Positions 6,725-8,772 of a DNA stretch of 8,772 bases are shown in pieces. The position numbers and the translations under genes were made by a program. Source of the DNA: CAYOBW01 sp964402115 (GTDB lineage Bacteria > Verrucomicrobiota > Kiritimatiellia > UBA8416 > CAYOBW01). The stretch is from the NCBI GenBank assembly GCA_964402115.1, contig CAYOBW010000303.1, positions 1 through 8,772 of the forward strand, read 5' to 3'. Position 1 is the first letter of the stretch. Each line of letters opens with the position of its first letter. Below the pieces are notes generated by a model, which saw only the letters and a list, made by a program, of their open reading frames with translations, did not search any database and was not told the origin of the DNA.

Positions 6725-6743
6725 GGAGGCGGAACGCCCAATG
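6725..6743 (+). promoter_or_regulatory. Possible ribosome site and ATG of the GH36-like gene
   Basis: GGAGG (6725-6729) stands 11 nt before an ATG at 6741 that opens Met-Pro-Leu-Arg-Ala-Arg into the N run, a plausible charged beginning of a signal peptide. Against this, the surrounding bases (6728-6754) resemble the tail of repeat copy 1 (3173-3196), so the ATG may be repeat sequence. The frame relative to the post-gap coding part cannot be tested because the gap length is unknown. Confidence 0.2.
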
Positions 6744-6759
6744 CCGCTTCGGGCCCGGC

Positions 6760-6859
6760 NNNNNNNNNNNNNNNNNNNNNNNNNNNNNNNNNNNNNNNNN
6801 NNNNNNNNNNNNNNNNNNNNNNNNNNNNNNNNNNNNNNNNNNNNNNNNNNNNNNNNNNN
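6760..6859. other. Assembly gap of 100 N
   Basis: The run is exactly 100 N, the usual placeholder for a scaffold gap of unknown length. No open reading frame should be trusted across it. The missing DNA must hold the N-terminus, and probably the signal peptide, of the glycosidase that resumes at 6860. Confidence 0.98.
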
Positions 6860-8761
6860 GCCACCTCGTTCCGCGACAAGGAGGCGGCCGCCGAGTGGCT
6901 CGCCAAGCCCGCCGCGAGCCCGGCGCCCCACCCCGGCGCGGAGCTGCCCGCGGAACCCCGCGCCCTGGCCGTCAGCGCGCGGGAGGGGCGCGTCAGCGCC
7001 GTCGGGGAAGAGGCGCTGCAGCTGACGCTGACCGCCTCGGGCCGCGTCAGCTTCGCCTACCAGCTCCTCGTCTTTCCCGCCGCGCGCGGCGTGGGACTGA
7101 CCTTCGCGGCCGCGGGGGCGCCGGGCGGCGCGCCGGGCGGCGCCGGCGACAGGCAAGCCGCGGCGCCCGCCGCCTCGGGCATCGAGGGGCCGGGCGAGGC
7201 GCAGGCCGCGCCGGATGCCGGCGATGCGCTGGAGCTGCTCGAGCTCGCGCCGCAGCATCTCCGCTTCGTCGCCGCGACCCTGCAAGACCAGACGGACAAC
7301 CACAACGAACTCACGTTCGAAAGCGAATGGCTGCTGATGCCGAACGAGGCGCCGCTGAAGCTGGCGGGCAACGTGTTCGCCATCGAGAACCCGCTCTCCG
7401 GCGCGGGCCTCGTGTTCCTCAAGCTGGCCCCGCTGCCGCACGCGCGGCCGGTCCGCACGGCCTGCGACGCCGTCGTCACGCCGGGCAGGCGGCAGGTGCG
7501 CTTCGCGGGCCAGGGCTACCCGTTCGTCACGCTCGCCTACGCCGGCGGCGAGGCCGGCCGCATCGCCGCGCTGCACGGCTGGCAGCGGCAGCTGCGCCGC
7601 TACGACCCGGCCCGCGACGGGCTGTTCCTGAGCAACACGTGGGGCGACCGCTCGCGCGACGCGCGCATCAACGAAGCCTTCGTGCTCCAGGAGGTCGCGG
7701 CGGGCGCGCGGCTGGGCGTGGACGTCGTGCAGGTGGACGACGGCTGGCAGAAGGGGCGCACGGCGAACTCCGCCGCCGCGAAGGGCAAGGGCGCGTGGAA
7801 CGGCTACTGGGCCGTCGACCCCGCGTTCTGGCAGCCCGACCCGGTGCGCTTCCCGCGCGGCCTGGGGCCGGTCGTCGCGGCCGCGCGCGCCCACGGCATG
7901 CAGTTCGGCCTGTGGTTCGGCCCCGACTCCAGCAACGGCATGGCCAACTGGGAACGCGACGCGGGCCGGCTGCTGGAGCTGCACCGCACGGACGGCATCG
8001 ACACCTTCAAGATCGACTCCGTGAAGGCCACGACGACGGCGACGGAACAGAACCTGCGCCGTTTCTTCGACCGCGTGCTGGAACAATCCGGGGGGCGGGT
8101 TGTCTTCGATCTCGACGTCACGGCCGAGGTCCGGCCCGGCTACTTCGGCCTGCCGCACGTCGGCCCGCTATTCGTGGAGAACCGCTACACCGACTTCCAC
8201 CGCTACTGGCCGCACCAGACCCTGCGCAACCTCTGGAAGCTGGCGCACTACGTGGACCCGCTGCGGCTGCGCATGGAACTGCTCAACAACCGGCGGCAGA
8301 CGCAGCAGTACCCCGACGACCCGCTCGCGCCCGCGCGCTACCGCGCCGACACGCTCTTCGCCATCACCCTGTGCGCCAACCCGCTGGGGTGGTTCGAGGT
8401 GTCGAACCTGCCGGAGGACTACGTGCGGGAGCTGGTCCCGCTGGTCGCGACCTGGAAGCGGGAGCGCGCGTGGTGGTACGCCGGCACGCTGCTCCCCATC
8501 GGCGCCGCGCCCGACGGCGTCGCGTGGACCGGCTTCGCATCCGTCGCCGCCGACCGCCGCGGGGGCTACCTGCTGCTCTTCCGCGAGAACAGCCCGCGCG
8601 ACGCGTGGCGGGCGGAGCTTCCGCTCTTCGCCCCCGGCCGCTACCGCCTCACGCCGCTGGCAGGCGAGGGCGAGGCCGCCTGGCAGGACGGCGTGCTCAC
8701 CGCGCGCATCCCCGCGCCCCTGCGCCACCTCTGGCTGCGGGTCGAGCCGGCGGGCGAGTAG
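6860..8761 (+). CDS. GH36/clan GH-D-type alpha-galactosidase-like glycosidase, N-terminus missing
   Basis: Putative retaining glycosidase that would release terminal alpha-galactosyl or related residues. After the gap 633 residues run to a TAG at 8759-8761; perhaps 50-150 residues are lost, judging by the family's usual 700-750. Residues about 30-250 are an N-terminal beta-sandwich interrupted by a Gly/Ala/Pro-rich insert (roughly 7108-7230). The TIM barrel starts at LFLSNTWGDRS and holds VQVDDGWQ (Asp293), GMQFGLWFGPDSSNG, then DTFKIDSVKA, where Asp386 (codon 8015-8017) is the expected nucleophile. Next is VFDLDVTAEVRPGYFG, where Asp417 or Asp419 may be the acid/base. FVENRYTDFHRYWPHQTLRNLW and PLGWFEVSNLPE are family signatures, and a small beta-domain ends the protein. 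Codon use is extremely GC-rich. It shares strand and theme with the sulfatase and GH95 genes. I am sure of the superfamily, less so of galactose specificity. Confidence 0.82.
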   Translation, partial: ATSFRDKEAAAEWLAKPAASPAPHPGAELPAEPRALAVSAREGRVSAVGEEALQLTLTASGRVSFAYQLLVFPAARGVGLTFAAAGAPGGAPGGAGDRQAAAPAASGIEGPGEAQAAPDAGDALELLELAPQHLRFVAATLQDQTDNHNELTFESEWLLMPNEAPLKLAGNVFAIENPLSGAGLVFLKLAPLPHARPVRTACDAVVTPGRRQVRFAGQGYPFVTLAYAGGEAGRIAALHGWQRQLRRYDPARDGLFLSNTWGDRSRDARINEAFVLQEVAAGARLGVDVVQVDDGWQKGRTANSAAAKGKGAWNGYWAVDPAFWQPDPVRFPRGLGPVVAAARAHGMQFGLWFGPDSSNGMANWERDAGRLLELHRTDGIDTFKIDSVKATTTATEQNLRRFFDRVLEQSGGRVVFDLDVTAEVRPGYFGLPHVGPLFVENRYTDFHRYWPHQTLRNLWKLAHYVDPLRLRMELLNNRRQTQQYPDDPLAPARYRADTLFAITLCANPLGWFEVSNLPEDYVRELVPLVATWKRERAWWYAGTLLPIGAAPDGVAWTGFASVAADRRGGYLLLFRENSPRDAWRAELPLFAPGRYRLTPLAGEGEAAWQDGVLTARIPAPLRHLWLRVEPAGE

Positions 8762-8772
8762 CCGCCGCCGCG

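Larger units (their letters stand above)
6452..6759. other. Divergent intergenic region between the diheme gene and the gap
   Basis: About 308 nt with no convincing complete gene. In + strand order it holds the leader and candidate promoter of the minus-strand operon, a GC hairpin (6630-6644), the second palindromic repeat (6656-6700), a short inverted repeat (6698-6716), and a possible start site for the + strand glycosidase just before the N run. The stretch 6541-6625 shows nothing I can assign. Confidence 0.7.

Noticed and set aside
6653..6859. N-terminal extension of the GH36-like gene starting at 6653
   Set aside because: The frame crosses a gap of unknown length, and its first residues are a translation of the repeat itself, so this start is an artefact.
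6614..8158. Minus-strand frame of 514 codons opposite the GH36-like gene
   Set aside because: It reads through the N gap and through the palindromic repeat, and its sequence is compositionally biased without any recognisable domain.
1..8772. CRISPR array, tRNA/rRNA or insertion sequence
   Set aside because: No regularly spaced repeat series, no cloverleaf or rRNA-like segment, and no transposase or integrase motif was seen; the only repeat pair is about 3.5 kb apart.

Overview
The window is a high-GC bacterial scaffold fragment carrying part of a carbohydrate-active gene cluster. It holds the 3' end of a type I sulfatase, a complete GH95-type glycosidase (fucosidase family), and a GH36/clan GH-D-type (alpha-galactosidase-like) glycosidase that has lost its N-terminus to an assembly gap. 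All three read on the + strand. Between the two glycosidases sit two minus-strand genes: a secreted alpha/beta hydrolase and a secreted diheme beta-propeller protein of the 'HzsA-related' type. Secreted sulfatase plus fucosidase/galactosidase combinations together with HzsA-related diheme proteins are best known from the PVC superphylum (Planctomycetota, Verrucomicrobiota, Kiritimatiellota, Lentisphaerota) and similar polysaccharide-degrading MAG lineages. I would place the organism there, but no marker gene fixes the phylum.

Layout: 1-501 sulfatase C-terminal part; 554-3061 GH95 protein, 52 nt downstream with a strong Shine-Dalgarno and a signal peptide, probably co-transcribed; 3062-3205 convergent intergenic region with a GC hairpin and copy 1 of a palindromic repeat; 3206-4204 (minus) alpha/beta hydrolase; 4274-6451 (minus) HzsA-related diheme protein, the upstream partner in a two-gene minus-strand operon; 6452-6759 divergent intergenic region with a weak candidate promoter, a hairpin and copy 2 of the repeat; 6760-6859 exactly 100 N (scaffold gap); 6860-8761 GH36-like catalytic protein.

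The likely shared job of the + strand genes is stripping sulfate, then terminal fucosyl-type and galactosyl-type residues, from a sulfated algal or host glycan outside the cytoplasm. The minus-strand pair is not obviously glycan-related: the hydrolase could remove ester groups, and the diheme protein may be a periplasmic redox protein of unknown substrate.

The most unusual structure is the repeat. Two same-orientation copies share an identical 21-nt core (3124-3144 and 6675-6695) built around TTTATAAA, sit inside a larger palindrome, and are each preceded by a separate GC hairpin. They bracket exactly the minus-strand gene pair. The assembly gap lies 59 nt after copy 2, as expected if the element is multi-copy in the genome. 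I found no RNA genes, CRISPR array, transposase or integrase.
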